Notes: generated by a model from the sequence alone, not told the origin. A stretch of 17,547 nt of DNA from Anaerolineales bacterium (GCA_025938055.1 JAICQC010000040.1:1-17547); one strand, 5' to 3'. Shown: positions 8,931-16,232, counted from the first letter of the stretch. Made by a program: numbers and translations.

Positions 8931-9692
8931 CTAGCCTTCGCAAAACGTACTCAATAACTTTCTCGGCAGTCTGCCTGCCGCGTCTTCATCCACGAGCCAG
9001 ATCAGCCTGCCATTCGTAGGGTCAATACGCTGCGCGGGATATAACTCCGGATTATATCTGCCGCTCAACACTTCGGCTAAGGTTTTCGCTTTCTTTTCGC
9101 CAGTCGCCATGAATGCGATCACGCGGGCGCTGTTGAAAACGACCGGCGTCAGTGTGACACGTTCCGCCGGGCGATCCTGGTAGTTGGCGGTAACTGGCGC
9201 AGTTGGCTCTGTAACATCTAGCGCCGAGCCGGGGAATAAAGAGGCAGTATGCCCATCTTCGCCCATGCCAAGATACACAAGGTCGAAATGGGGCCAGTCG
9301 AGCGGCGGCGCGGCGAATCCCTTCAACGTGAGAGCATAATCTTTCGAAGCCTCGGCAGGTCCCAGTTCCCCATGGACACGATGGATGTGCGCCTCAAGAA
9401 TCGGGACACGACTCAACAATACATCCCGAGCCTGCCCGTAACTGCTTCCCGGGTCTTCGGGAGGCACACATCGCTCGTCGCCCCAGAAGACATGTACGTT
9501 TCTCCAATCGACGTTCTCACGATAGTCTGTCGCGAGCAACTGAAACAAACGGGCGGGCGTATTGCCGCCGTTGAGTGCGACAAAAAAACGATGCCGTTCC
9601 TCTATGGAGCGCCGGGCTTGCTCAACGAAAAGCCGCGCCGCGTTGTGGCTTAATTCTTCGACATCCTTGAAGAGGCGGATCTCAGGTTTCAT
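8931..9692 (-). CDS. pgl: 6-phosphogluconolactonase
   Basis: A 253-residue DevB/Pgl-type protein of the glucosamine-6-phosphate isomerase fold, with GGNTP (42-46) and FWGDERCVP (69-77). It hydrolyses 6-phosphogluconolactone to 6-phosphogluconate, the step between Zwf and Gnd, both encoded downstream. The ATG overlaps the TGA of the acyltransferase gene in an ATGA quartet (9689-9692), so translation is probably coupled. Confidence 0.95.
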   Translation of the reverse strand: MKPEIRLFKDVEELSHNAARLFVEQARRSIEERHRFFVALNGGNTPARLFQLLATDYRENVDWRNVHVFWGDERCVPPEDPGSSYGQARDVLLSRVPILEAHIHRVHGELGPAEASKDYALTLKGFAAPPLDWPHFDLVYLGMGEDGHTASLFPGSALDVTEPTAPVTANYQDRPAERVTLTPVVFNSARVIAFMATGEKKAKTLAEVLSGRYNPELYPAQRIDPTNGRLIWLVDEDAAGRLPRKLLSTFCEG

Positions 9693-10660
9693 ACTTGTGC
9701 CAGATGAAGTTTCAAGACGTGATGCGCAGATTGCGCAATGGTCTGGAGCATGTGTTCACGGCCGGTTGTGCCCCCCGCGCGAACCAGATCTCCAAATGTG
9801 ACCCGCGGGGTAAGACCGAAGGTCTCCTTCCCTGTGAACATCTGTCTGATCATTTGATACATAAACGCCAGGCGCTGGCGATCGGCTCTGGCTTGGCGGA
9901 ACCAGGTCAGCGGATGATGCATCGCCGTTTTCGAGATCACGCCGCTGACGATCGTGACAAGCACCTGAGTCTGCGGAACGTGCTTGAGAAATATTTCGAG
10001 GCTGCGAGACCAGTGCTCGAACTCTGCACCTGGATCAGGCATCGAGGCAGGGTCCGGCTCGATGCTGCCACGCGGGAAGATCAGGATTGCACCGCCATCC
10101 TTCAGGTGCCGGATCACATCACGGATAACCTGCATCCGTCCCACCGGGTCCGTGGGCGCGGGCGCGAAGATGGCGTTCTTATGAATATTGAGAAGGCTTT
10201 TGAAAAATGGGATTTCCCCGATAATGATCTTGTAATCGCGACGCGGGACATGAGCAGAGATCACTACCGAATCGATTGAAGCCGGATGGTTCGAGGCAAT
10301 GACCAGCGGACCTATCGGCGGGATGTTTTCAGCGCCAAGTGCGGAGTGGCTCTTTACGAAGCGAGGCAGCAGCCAGCGTGCACCCTCTGCGATACCAGCT
10401 TCTCCCACAATGTAATCGAGCTGCGTGGCAATCTCAGCGAAGCGACGAAATGCCCTGCCGGTGAGCGAAGCAATAATGTTCCTGACCATCTGGGTCTGAG
10501 GCAGTGCAAGCGCCTTTGCCACTTCATAGACCAGATTTTCAGTCAACAAACTGGAGAGTCTGGTGTCTTCGGGCATGTCTTGTGCTCTTAATTCAGAGAT
10601 GTACTCAAGAATGGTGTTTTGTGCGGAGGAAAGCGGAAAAGCGTCACTTTGACAATTCAA
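9689..10660 (-). CDS. PlsC-family acyltransferase
   Basis: Up to 323 residues. The acyltransferase block shows NHPASID (124-130), an HxxxxD catalytic motif, and a later FPRGS (194-198) in place of the usual FPEG. This family acylates lysophosphatidate or related glycerol lipids at the membrane; the acceptor is not evident. It is the first gene of the run leading to pgl, gnd and zwf, joined to pgl by ATGA. The start is uncertain. TTG 10660 gives the full frame but its codons overlap the fusA promoter, while ATG 10576 gives 295 residues. Neither has a strong ribosome site. Confidence 0.8.
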   Translation of the reverse strand: MNCQSDAFPLSSAQNTILEYISELRAQDMPEDTRLSSLLTENLVYEVAKALALPQTQMVRNIIASLTGRAFRRFAEIATQLDYIVGEAGIAEGARWLLPRFVKSHSALGAENIPPIGPLVIASNHPASIDSVVISAHVPRRDYKIIIGEIPFFKSLLNIHKNAIFAPAPTDPVGRMQVIRDVIRHLKDGGAILIFPRGSIEPDPASMPDPGAEFEHWSRSLEIFLKHVPQTQVLVTIVSGVISKTAMHHPLTWFRQARADRQRLAFMYQMIRQMFTGKETFGLTPRVTFGDLVRAGGTTGREHMLQTIAQSAHHVLKLHLAQV

Positions 10661-10677
10661 TTGAGTTCTTTTACAAT
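10649..10677 (+). promoter_or_regulatory. sigma70-type promoter for the EF-G-like gene
   Basis: TTGACA (10649-10654), a 17-base spacer and TACAAT (10672-10677) form a near-consensus promoter. The start near 10684 leaves a leader of about 40 bases with AGGAAGG (10708-10714) placed 8 bases before ATG 10723. The -35 region overlaps the 5' end of the divergent acyltransferase frame. Confidence 0.8.
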
Positions 10678-10722
10678 CACGCAGCTACAGACACAAATAA
10701 ACATGATAGGAAGGGCTGATTC

Positions 10723-12804
10723 ATGAAAGAGTATACCACCGAGTTTCTTCGCAACATTGCTCTGGTCTCGCATGGAGGGGCGGGCAAGACAATGCTGGCA
10801 GAGGCATTTCTGCACGCAACTGGCGCCACCACTCGTCTCGGCAAGGTGGAGGATGGGACGACAGTTTCCGATTATGATGAAGAAGAAGTCCGTCGAAATA
10901 TTTCCATCTACTCAAGCATAATTCCAATTGAGCATCGTGATCACAAAATAAATGTGATCGACGCGCCCGGTTATACGGATTTTGTAGGTGAGACGATCTC
11001 TGCCCTGAGTGTTGTTGATGGAGCAGTCATTTTAGTGGATGCTGTGGCAGGGGTGGAAGTTGGCACCGAGCTTGCCTGGCGCTATGCAGATGAGTTCAAT
11101 CTCCCGCGCTTTTTCCTGATCAATAAGATGGACCGTGACAATGCAGATTTTGAAAAGACCTACGCCGCGCTTGAAGAATTTGTGCGCGCTCGTGGCAAAC
11201 GGACCATTAAGGTGCATTTGCCAATTGGCGAGAAGCAGAGCTTCAGTGGTGTGGTGGATATCATTGGTATGAAATCCTACATAGGTGATGGCAAAACGAC
11301 GGCTGAAATCCCGGCAGAGTTAAAAGAAGAAGCAGAAGCAGCGCATTTTACGCTTGTAGAAGCGGCAGCGGAGGGGGAAGATGAGCTGATGGAGAAATAC
11401 CTCGAAAACGGTTCTCTCTCCGATGAGGAAATGGTGCGCGGTCTGGAAGATGTAGTCTACGCCGGTGAGTTTGTTCCGGTCTTCTGCGCTGCAGGCGGGC
11501 GAGAGATAGGAGCGATAGCACTTCTCAACGATATCATTGACCTGATGCCCTCCCCCACAAATGGACCTCAGCGCGTGGCACAAGGCAGGGATGGCGAAGA
11601 GGTGTTGAAAGCCTCAGATACCGAACCTCTCGCCGCTTACGTTTGGAAGACCACTGCTGACCCATTCGTTGGCAAGCTGACCTACTTCCGCGTGTTCTCG
11701 GGAACCATTCAGGCAGACTCACACGTCTGGAACCAGAGCAAAGGTGCCGACGAACGCATGTCTGGTCTGCATTTCCAGCGCGGCAAGGAACAGGTCTCTG
11801 TCAAAGTTGTGCACGCTGGCGATATCGCCTCCGTTTCCAAACTGACCGTCACCACAACTGGTGATACCTTCTGCGACAAGAATCACCCGCTGACGATTGC
11901 AAAGCCAAAATTCCCGGCAGCGTTGTACCGTGTGGCAATCACTCCCAAAACACAGGCGGATGCCGCGAAGATCTCGCCGACGCTCACGCGTCTGGTCGAA
12001 GAGGACATGACCCTGAGCTGGCAGAATGACCCCATTACCCACGAGACTGTTCTGCAGGGAATGGGCGACCAGCACATCGATGTGGCTCTGCACCGCGCCC
12101 AGACCAAGTTCCAGGTGGGGCTGGCAACGCACGAACCGAAGATCCCCTACCGCGAAGGCATCACTCGTAAAGCCAGTGGACAATACCGGCACAAGAAACA
12201 ATCAGGTGGGGCGGGTCAATTTGGCGAAGTCCATCTACGCATTGAGCCATATCATGAAGGCGATTTTGAATTCACCGATGAGCTCGTCGGTATGAATCTC
12301 TCGAAGTCATATCTGCCTCCGATTGAAAAAGGCATCAAAGCCACAATGGAACGCGGCGCCTTTGCAGGCTACCCTATGAACAATGTGAAAGTGATCGTTT
12401 ACGACGGCAAAGAGCACGAAGTGGACTCAAAGCCGGTAGCGTTTGAAATTGCAGGGCGTGAAGCCTTTAAGCTCGCCGTACAGAGCGCGGGTCCCGTGTT
12501 GTTCGAGCCCATCATGGAAGTGCGCGTGACGGTTCCCGACGCGAACATGGGTGATGTGATGAGCGATCTCAACACCCGCCGCGGACGTGTCCAGGGCACC
12601 GAAATAGAGCGTGGCTACACGACGATCGTCGCACATGTCCCCATGTCTGAGATGACGCGCTACACGACCCAGATCCGTTCGATCACGGGCGGACGCGGCT
12701 ACTTTACGATGGAACTGCATCACTATGATGTGGTGCCAACGCATGTCGCCTCTCCCATTATTGAAGCCCATAAAAAGGAAATGGAAGCCAAGAAGGAAGA
12801 GTAA
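10723..12804 (+). CDS. elongation factor G-like GTPase (EF-G2 type)
   Basis: A 693-residue protein with the whole EF-G domain plan and normal length. The P-loop reads SHGGAGKT (16-23) rather than AHVDHGKT. The G3 motif is DAPGY (80-84) rather than DTPGH, so the usual catalytic histidine is tyrosine. G4 is NKMD (134-137). The C-terminal half has the expected domain IV and V blocks. These changes mark the EF-G-like branch that many bacteria carry beside a standard fusA in the str operon; no ribosomal protein genes flank it here. The role may be in translocation, recycling or stress and is not settled by sequence. It has its own promoter and terminator. Confidence 0.88.
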   Translation: MKEYTTEFLRNIALVSHGGAGKTMLAEAFLHATGATTRLGKVEDGTTVSDYDEEEVRRNISIYSSIIPIEHRDHKINVIDAPGYTDFVGETISALSVVDGAVILVDAVAGVEVGTELAWRYADEFNLPRFFLINKMDRDNADFEKTYAALEEFVRARGKRTIKVHLPIGEKQSFSGVVDIIGMKSYIGDGKTTAEIPAELKEEAEAAHFTLVEAAAEGEDELMEKYLENGSLSDEEMVRGLEDVVYAGEFVPVFCAAGGREIGAIALLNDIIDLMPSPTNGPQRVAQGRDGEEVLKASDTEPLAAYVWKTTADPFVGKLTYFRVFSGTIQADSHVWNQSKGADERMSGLHFQRGKEQVSVKVVHAGDIASVSKLTVTTTGDTFCDKNHPLTIAKPKFPAALYRVAITPKTQADAAKISPTLTRLVEEDMTLSWQNDPITHETVLQGMGDQHIDVALHRAQTKFQVGLATHEPKIPYREGITRKASGQYRHKKQSGGAGQFGEVHLRIEPYHEGDFEFTDELVGMNLSKSYLPPIEKGIKATMERGAFAGYPMNNVKVIVYDGKEHEVDSKPVAFEIAGREAFKLAVQSAGPVLFEPIMEVRVTVPDANMGDVMSDLNTRRGRVQGTEIERGYTTIVAHVPMSEMTRYTTQIRSITGGRGYFTMELHHYDVVPTHVASPIIEAHKKEMEAKKEE

Positions 12805-12830
12805 GCTTCAGGGTGTAACAAAGAATAATA

Positions 12831-12862
12831 AAAAGGAGATGATTGTGAAATCATCTCCTTTT
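12831..12862 (+). terminator. terminator hairpin after the EF-G-like gene
   Basis: A perfect 14-bp stem (12831-12844 with 12849-12862) has a GTGA loop and an A-run on the 5' side; the 3' arm ends in TTTT followed by CTT. It would end EF-G-like transcripts. It also spans an in-frame ATG (12839) of the next frame, which argues for the later start at 12893. Confidence 0.8.
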
Positions 12863-12880
12863 CTTACGCGCTTAAACAAG

Positions 12881-12886
12881 TACAAT
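12881..12886 (+). promoter_or_regulatory. -10 element for a leaderless sulfur-carrier transcript
   Basis: TACAAT is followed by 6 bases and then ATG 12893. The spacing puts the transcription start on the start codon. No SD sequence is seen and the -35 is weak. Confidence 0.45.
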
Positions 12887-12892
12887 ACCGGC

Positions 12893-13165
12893 ATGCCTCA
12901 CGTTCGCTTCCCGCCTGCAATGAAGTTTTACGTCAACAATCAGCCGGAAATTTTTGTGCCTGCTTCCACAGTGAATGAATTAGTGGAACAGGTCATCGAG
13001 CAATACCCGTCTGTTAAATTTCATCTTGTTGACTCAGGAGGCAATCTGCGCAGGCATTTTAATGTGTTCGTCAATGGGACTCATATCCGCGACCTGAGTG
13101 GTATGGATACGGCACTAAAGGAGGAAGATAAAGTTATCCTAATGGCGTCTGCGGCAGGAGGCTAA
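12893..13165 (+). CDS. CysO/MoaD-like sulfur carrier protein 1
   Basis: A 90-residue beta-grasp protein ending exactly in Gly-Gly, the form ready for adenylation and thiocarboxylation. It aligns without gaps to the second carrier at 15948, with 35 of 90 positions identical by eye, sharing QYP, GG(N/E)LR, FV, I(R/K)DL and DT blocks. Start 12893 is chosen because the two proteins then begin together (MPxxRxP), and because upstream starts lie in or before the terminator hairpin. It is separated from the cysM cluster by a repeat and a promoter, so it is a separate transcription unit. A MoaD role in molybdopterin synthesis cannot be excluded, but no moa genes are near. Confidence 0.8.
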   Translation: MPHVRFPPAMKFYVNNQPEIFVPASTVNELVEQVIEQYPSVKFHLVDSGGNLRRHFNVFVNGTHIRDLSGMDTALKEEDKVILMASAAGG

Positions 13166-13170
13166 CTTCT

Positions 13171-13290
13171 CGTCATTGCAAAGAGGGTGCGCGAAGCGTC
13201 CCAACGATACTGGTACCGTGTGCCAGCGCTGTGAGCAATCTCTTGCTATTCTATATGAGATTGCTTCGGGCTAACGCCCTCGCAATGACG
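13171..13290. repeat. 120-bp palindromic intergenic repeat (MITE-like)
   Basis: The element is bounded by perfect 9-bp terminal inverted repeats CGTCATTGC (13171-13179) and GCAATGACG (13282-13290), with further inverted blocks inside (GAGGG/CCCTC and GAAGC/GCTTC). A central hairpin pairs 13234-13242 with 13257-13265. Fifteen bases of it (13257-13271) recur inverted at 17449-17463. There is no coding capacity. It resembles small non-autonomous palindromic elements scattered between genes. Confidence 0.7.
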
Positions 13291-13308
13291 GTTTGCTTGA
13301 TTATTAAC

Positions 13309-13336
13309 TTGACAATTTGGGTAAGAACTGTAAAAT
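13309..13336 (+). promoter_or_regulatory. sigma70-type promoter of the cysM operon
   Basis: TTGACA (13309-13314), 16 bases, then TAAAAT (13331-13336). The start would be near 13343, giving a leader of about 210 bases before cysM. It lies just beyond the palindromic repeat. Confidence 0.8.
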
Positions 13337-13342
13337 AACGCT

Positions 13343-13551
13343 CATCTTACTTAAGTACTATGAAAACGGTTACCTATTGCTTGTGTCCAGGGCGGGGCTC
13401 GTAACCACCACCTGAGACACTTTCCGCAGTCAACAACTCCCCATTTGGGGACCGTCTCAGAACGGTGGACGACTCCCGCGTGCTTTTCTCGCGAGGCGTT
13501 TAGTCGCCGTTCTTTTATTTCGGCTGTTGGCTGCTTTTATTTAAGGGACAC
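13343..13551 (+). promoter_or_regulatory. structured leader of cysM, candidate riboswitch or attenuator
   Basis: Pairings read by eye are as follows. 13368-13373 pairs with 13401-13406 (6 bp). 13408-13418 pairs with 13454-13459 plus 13464-13468 (11 bp with a GAAC bulge). 13438-13442 pairs with 13447-13451. A terminator at 13461-13520 shares bases 13461-13468 with the second helix. 13426-13435 pairs with 13525-13534 (10 bp, one G-U), which with the second helix would form a pseudoknot. 13382-13388 pairs with 13546-13552 (7 bp), covering the ribosome site and the A of the cysM ATG. I see no known riboswitch consensus. A T-box is a weak alternative, since AACGGTGG and CCGCG occur but are split by extra bases. 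Confidence 0.6.
13461..13520 (+). terminator. intrinsic terminator (attenuator) within the cysM leader
   Basis: AACGG (13461-13465) and CGACT (13470-13474) pair with CCGTT (13507-13511) and AGTCG (13502-13506). Inside, CGCG (13477-13480) pairs with CGCG (13490-13493). A CTTTTATTT tract follows. Its 5' arm overlaps the 3' arm of the preceding helix, so the two cannot coexist. Confidence 0.6.
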
Positions 13552-14502
13552 ATGACCTTACTCGACTATAAAGTGTATCAATCGGATCTGGACCCAGGGA
13601 CGGACCTCACTGCCCACGTAGGCAATACTCCCCTGCTGCCGTTGCGCAGACTCGGGCGTGGTGTGTCTCCGCGCGTCCAGATCTTTGCCAAAGCGGAATG
13701 GTTCAACCCCGGCGGCTCTGTAAAAGACAGACCTGCGCTCAACATCCTTCGCACCGCGCTGGCAAACGGGGATCTTGGGAACGGCAAACGCCTGTTGGAT
13801 TCAACGTCCGGCAACATGGGCATTTCGTATGCCACATTCGGAGCAGTCCTTGGGATTCCCGTCACGCTGGCGGTTCCAGCCAGCGCAAGCTCTGAACGGA
13901 TTTCCATCCTGCGCGTGCTGGGCGCCGAACTGGCCCTGACCGACCCCACCGAAGGCTCAGACGGCGCGATCTTGAGGGCGCGTCAAATGGCGGAAGAACA
14001 ACCAGATCTCTACTGGTACGCAAACCAATACAACAATGACGCCAACTGGCATGCACATTACAAATCCACGGGTCCTGAGATCCTCCGCCAGACCGGTGAA
14101 AGCATAACTCACTTCGTGGCAGGTCTCGGCACATCGGGCACAGTGATCGGCACGGGCAGGTACTTGCGTGAGCAGAAGCAGAATGTGAAGATCATCGCCT
14201 TTCAGCCGGACGACTCCTTCCATGGGCTGGAGGGGCTGAAACACATGCCAACCGCCATTAAACCCGGGATCTACGATCCAGACTTTGCCGATGAAACACG
14301 TGAGGTCCGAACCGAGGACGCACATGAAATGGTCCTGCGGCTGGCACGCGAGGAAGGCTTGTTTGTGGGCATCTCGTCGGGTGCGGCGGCTGTCGCGGCA
14401 TTGCGCGTAGCAGAGGAATTGGAGGAAGGCGTGGTCGTGACCCTCTTCCCGGATGCAGGCTATAAATACCTGAGCGACAAATCCCTGTGGGAGGCGAAGT
14501 GA
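13552..14502 (+). CDS. cysM: cysteine synthase, CysM (sulfur-carrier) type
   Basis: A 316-residue fold-type II PLP enzyme. The cofactor lysine is K58 in NPGGSVKDR (52-60). The substrate loop is TSGNMG (85-90), and the phosphate-binding glycine loop is GLGTSGTVIGTG (191-202). The block HFVAGLGTSGTVIGTGRYLRE and the C-terminal DAGYKYLS match mycobacterial CysM, which uses O-phosphoserine and CysO-thiocarboxylate, better than CysK. Neighbouring mec, cysO and moeZ support the same chemistry, giving carrier-bound cysteine. The ATG has an AAGGGA site unusually close (3 bases between), buried in a possible leader helix. The 3' end overlaps mec by GTGA. Confidence 0.9.
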   Translation: MTLLDYKVYQSDLDPGTDLTAHVGNTPLLPLRRLGRGVSPRVQIFAKAEWFNPGGSVKDRPALNILRTALANGDLGNGKRLLDSTSGNMGISYATFGAVLGIPVTLAVPASASSERISILRVLGAELALTDPTEGSDGAILRARQMAEEQPDLYWYANQYNNDANWHAHYKSTGPEILRQTGESITHFVAGLGTSGTVIGTGRYLREQKQNVKIIAFQPDDSFHGLEGLKHMPTAIKPGIYDPDFADETREVRTEDAHEMVLRLAREEGLFVGISSGAAAVAALRVAEELEEGVVVTLFPDAGYKYLSDKSLWEAK

Positions 14503-14915
14503 CTCTAGCCATCGCGAAAGAACTACTTGACCAAATCCACACCCATGGAGAGCAAGCCTATCCTGAAGAAGGCGCGGGGTTCCTCATCGGTAGTGATGGC
14601 AGGGTCGATAGTATCTTACCCCTAACCAACGCACGTGAGGAGGAGGCGCGTCATAACCGCTTCCTGATCACGCCTGAAGATTATCTCAATGCCGAATTAA
14701 CGGCGGACCGGCTCGGGCTGAGTCTGATCGGCGTCTTCCATTCGCATCCAGACCACCCGAATCGTCCCTCCGAATATGACCGCGAGTGGGCACAGCCTTT
14801 CTTTTCCTACATCATTACAACTGTGAATGATGGAAAGGCGGTCGAAAGCCGTTCGTGGAGGCTGTTGGAAGATCGTTCAAAGTTTGAAGAAGAACAACTA
14901 CATACAGGACTTTAA
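14499..14915 (+). CDS. mec: JAMM metallopeptidase, Mec-like
   Basis: A 138-residue JAB/MPN domain protein with a complete JAMM zinc site: glutamate at 23-24 (PEEGAGFLIG), then HSHPDHPNRPSEYD (81-94), fitting HSH-x7-S-x2-D. In mycobacteria Mec cuts cysteine from the CysO C-terminus; here it may also trim the extra residues of carrier 2. Start GTG 14499 is chosen because GGGAGG lies 4 bases before it and it forms a GTGA overlap with the cysM stop; an upstream GTG (14487) would lie before that ribosome site. The stop is 1 base before the DUF4395 gene. Confidence 0.9.
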   Translation: MTLAIAKELLDQIHTHGEQAYPEEGAGFLIGSDGRVDSILPLTNAREEEARHNRFLITPEDYLNAELTADRLGLSLIGVFHSHPDHPNRPSEYDREWAQPFFSYIITTVNDGKAVESRSWRLLEDRSKFEEEQLHTGL

Positions 14916-14916
14916 T

Positions 14917-15408
14917 ATGACTCAAACTCTGCAGAAGGTGGATCACTCCGCCTTAAAGACAAATCAACTCGTTATCATTTCGCTGAATGTGCTGGCATTC
15001 ATTTTGAACCTGCCGATCCTCGCGGCATTTGTGGCATTGATGATGGGAATCGGTTCCGCGCTTAAAATCCCCGGTTTTGGTTTTTTGTATAAGAGCATTT
15101 TGAAACCGCGCGGATGGATGAAACCCGACGTTCTGGACGATAACCCCGAACCGCACCGCTTTGCCCAGTTGCTGGGATTCATATTCATGACTGCCGGGTC
15201 GCTGGCGTTAGTTCTAGGCGCGAGCGTGCTGGGCTGGAGCCTGGTCTGGCTGGTCGCCGCGCTGGCAGCGTTGAATGCATTTGGCGGGTTTTGCGTGGGC
15301 TGCGCCGTCTATTACTGGCTGAGCCAGTTCAAGCTGCCCGGCTTCACCAAACAGCCGCCCTCAGGGACGTTTCCGGGGATGAAGCCGAAAGTGGGAGCCA
15401 GCCAATGA
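14917..15408 (+). CDS. DUF4395-family membrane protein with CxxC
   Basis: A 163-residue protein with an N-terminal hydrophobic hairpin (about 17-47) and a second hydrophobic block (about 84-135). The latter ends in GGFCVGCAVYYWL, whose CVGC pair (126-129) could be redox active or carry sulfur. I assign it to DUF4395, whose function I do not know. The start ATG 14917 sits 1 base after mec. An upstream frame extension to 14827 would run inside mec and is rejected. The gene overlaps the thioredoxin by ATGA, so the two are probably made together and may act as a redox pair at the membrane. Confidence 0.75.
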   Translation: MTQTLQKVDHSALKTNQLVIISLNVLAFILNLPILAAFVALMMGIGSALKIPGFGFLYKSILKPRGWMKPDVLDDNPEPHRFAQLLGFIFMTAGSLALVLGASVLGWSLVWLVAALAALNAFGGFCVGCAVYYWLSQFKLPGFTKQPPSGTFPGMKPKVGASQ

Positions 15409-15812
15409 ATGGAGAGCTCCTATTGCGCTTAGGACTGGCAGTCGTTATTATTGGACTGGGTGCGTTTGCCTACTGGCTGATCAACCAGCGGCTGCTGGTA
15501 CGGGCGCGTAGCAACGTGATCACATTGTTCGGCACACTGCCAGACAAGCCTGTGCTGGTCTACTTCACTACGCCGGACTGTGTTCCATGTAAGACCATCC
15601 AGCGACCTGCGATCAATAGAGTGTCTGATCTGCTCGGCGAACGGCTGGAAGTGGTCGAGATCGATGCGTACCAGCAGCCCGAGCTGGCGAAGACCTGGGG
15701 CGTGATGAGTGTCCCGACTACGTTTTTGCTGGATGCCCACGGAGAAGCGCGCTATGTCAACAACGGCGTTGCCCGCGCGGAAAAATTGCTGGAACAGATT
15801 CAGACGTTATAA
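15405..15812 (+). CDS. membrane-anchored thioredoxin-like protein
   Basis: A 135-residue protein with one N-terminal membrane segment (about 5-30) and a thioredoxin fold. The active site is CVPC (59-62) in TPDCVPCK, with the cis-proline in SVPTTF (103-108). There is no lipobox. It would reduce disulfides or persulfides near the membrane; which side the domain faces is not certain. The ATG overlaps the DUF4395 stop (ATGA, 15405-15408). Its place inside the cysteine cluster suggests a role in handling the sulfur on the carrier or on the DUF4395 CxxC. Confidence 0.88.
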   Translation: MNGELLLRLGLAVVIIGLGAFAYWLINQRLLVRARSNVITLFGTLPDKPVLVYFTTPDCVPCKTIQRPAINRVSDLLGERLEVVEIDAYQQPELAKTWGVMSVPTTFLLDAHGEARYVNNGVARAEKLLEQIQTL

Positions 15813-15817
15813 ATTCT

Positions 15818-15911
15818 TAACCACAAAGGTCACAACACTTGCACCGCACGCAAGTGCAGGTGAGGGCACGAAGGTTTAAAACCTTAAGGCAAAACGCCTT
15901 TCCCCTTTGTG
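15818..15911. repeat. intergenic inverted-repeat element before cysO
   Basis: CACAAAGG (15822-15829) and CCTTTGTG (15904-15911) form the outer arms. Inside are a 7-bp hairpin (CACTTGC/GCAAGTG at 15836-15842 and 15850-15856) and AAGGC/GCCTT (15886-15890 with 15896-15900). The part 15831-15864 recurs inverted at 17381-17421. The element separates the thioredoxin gene from cysO in an otherwise overlapping operon. Confidence 0.6.
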
Positions 15912-15947
15912 TTACTTAGCGTCCTGCGTTGTAAATAAGGAGACTAC

Positions 15948-16232
15948 ATGCCCGTTTTACGAATCCCGACACCGTTGCGAGCCTATACCAACGGACAAAG
16001 CGAAGTGAACGTCAGCGGCTCGAATATTTCCGATGCGCTCATTGATCTGACGACCCAATATCCCGCGCTCAAGCCGCATCTTTTCAACGATGGCGGCGAA
16101 CTGCGCCCGTTCGTCAATCTGTTCGTGGGTGAGAACAACATCAAGGATCTGCAGGGAGTGGACACGCCCATCAGGGACGGTGAGAAGATCATGTTGATCC
16201 CATCCATTGCGGGAGGCAAGCATGCTGCCTGA
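15948..16232 (+). CDS. cysO: CysO-like sulfur carrier protein 2
   Basis: A 94-residue beta-grasp protein, paralogous to the carrier at 12893. The Gly-Gly sits at residues 89-90, but four more residues (KHAA) follow, so the C-terminus must be cut before MoeZ could adenylate it. JAMM peptidases such as the one encoded in this cluster are known to do this for other carriers (QbsD on QbsE). AAGGAG lies 5 bases before ATG 15948. The extra codons coincide with an 11-base overlap with moeZ. The cluster context favours cysteine synthesis over molybdopterin or thiamine. Confidence 0.88.
   Translation: MPVLRIPTPLRAYTNGQSEVNVSGSNISDALIDLTTQYPALKPHLFNDGGELRPFVNLFVGENNIKDLQGVDTPIRDGEKIMLIPSIAGGKHAA

Noticed and set aside
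11719..12201. 160-residue minus-strand frame within the EF-G-like gene
   Set aside because: It is a shadow of a highly conserved coding region, with no family resemblance.
12725..12892. N-terminal extension of sulfur carrier 1
   Set aside because: The extension overlaps the EF-G-like gene and its terminator hairpin, and the paralogue at 15948 aligns from position 12893.
13343..13551. Cobalamin, SAM or TPP riboswitch upstream of cysM
   Set aside because: I looked for the core boxes (GGTG-A-TCC with the B12 box, the SAM core GGCAACC, the TPP CTGAGA with its ACCCTT partner). Only partial, misplaced matches were found, so no class is named.
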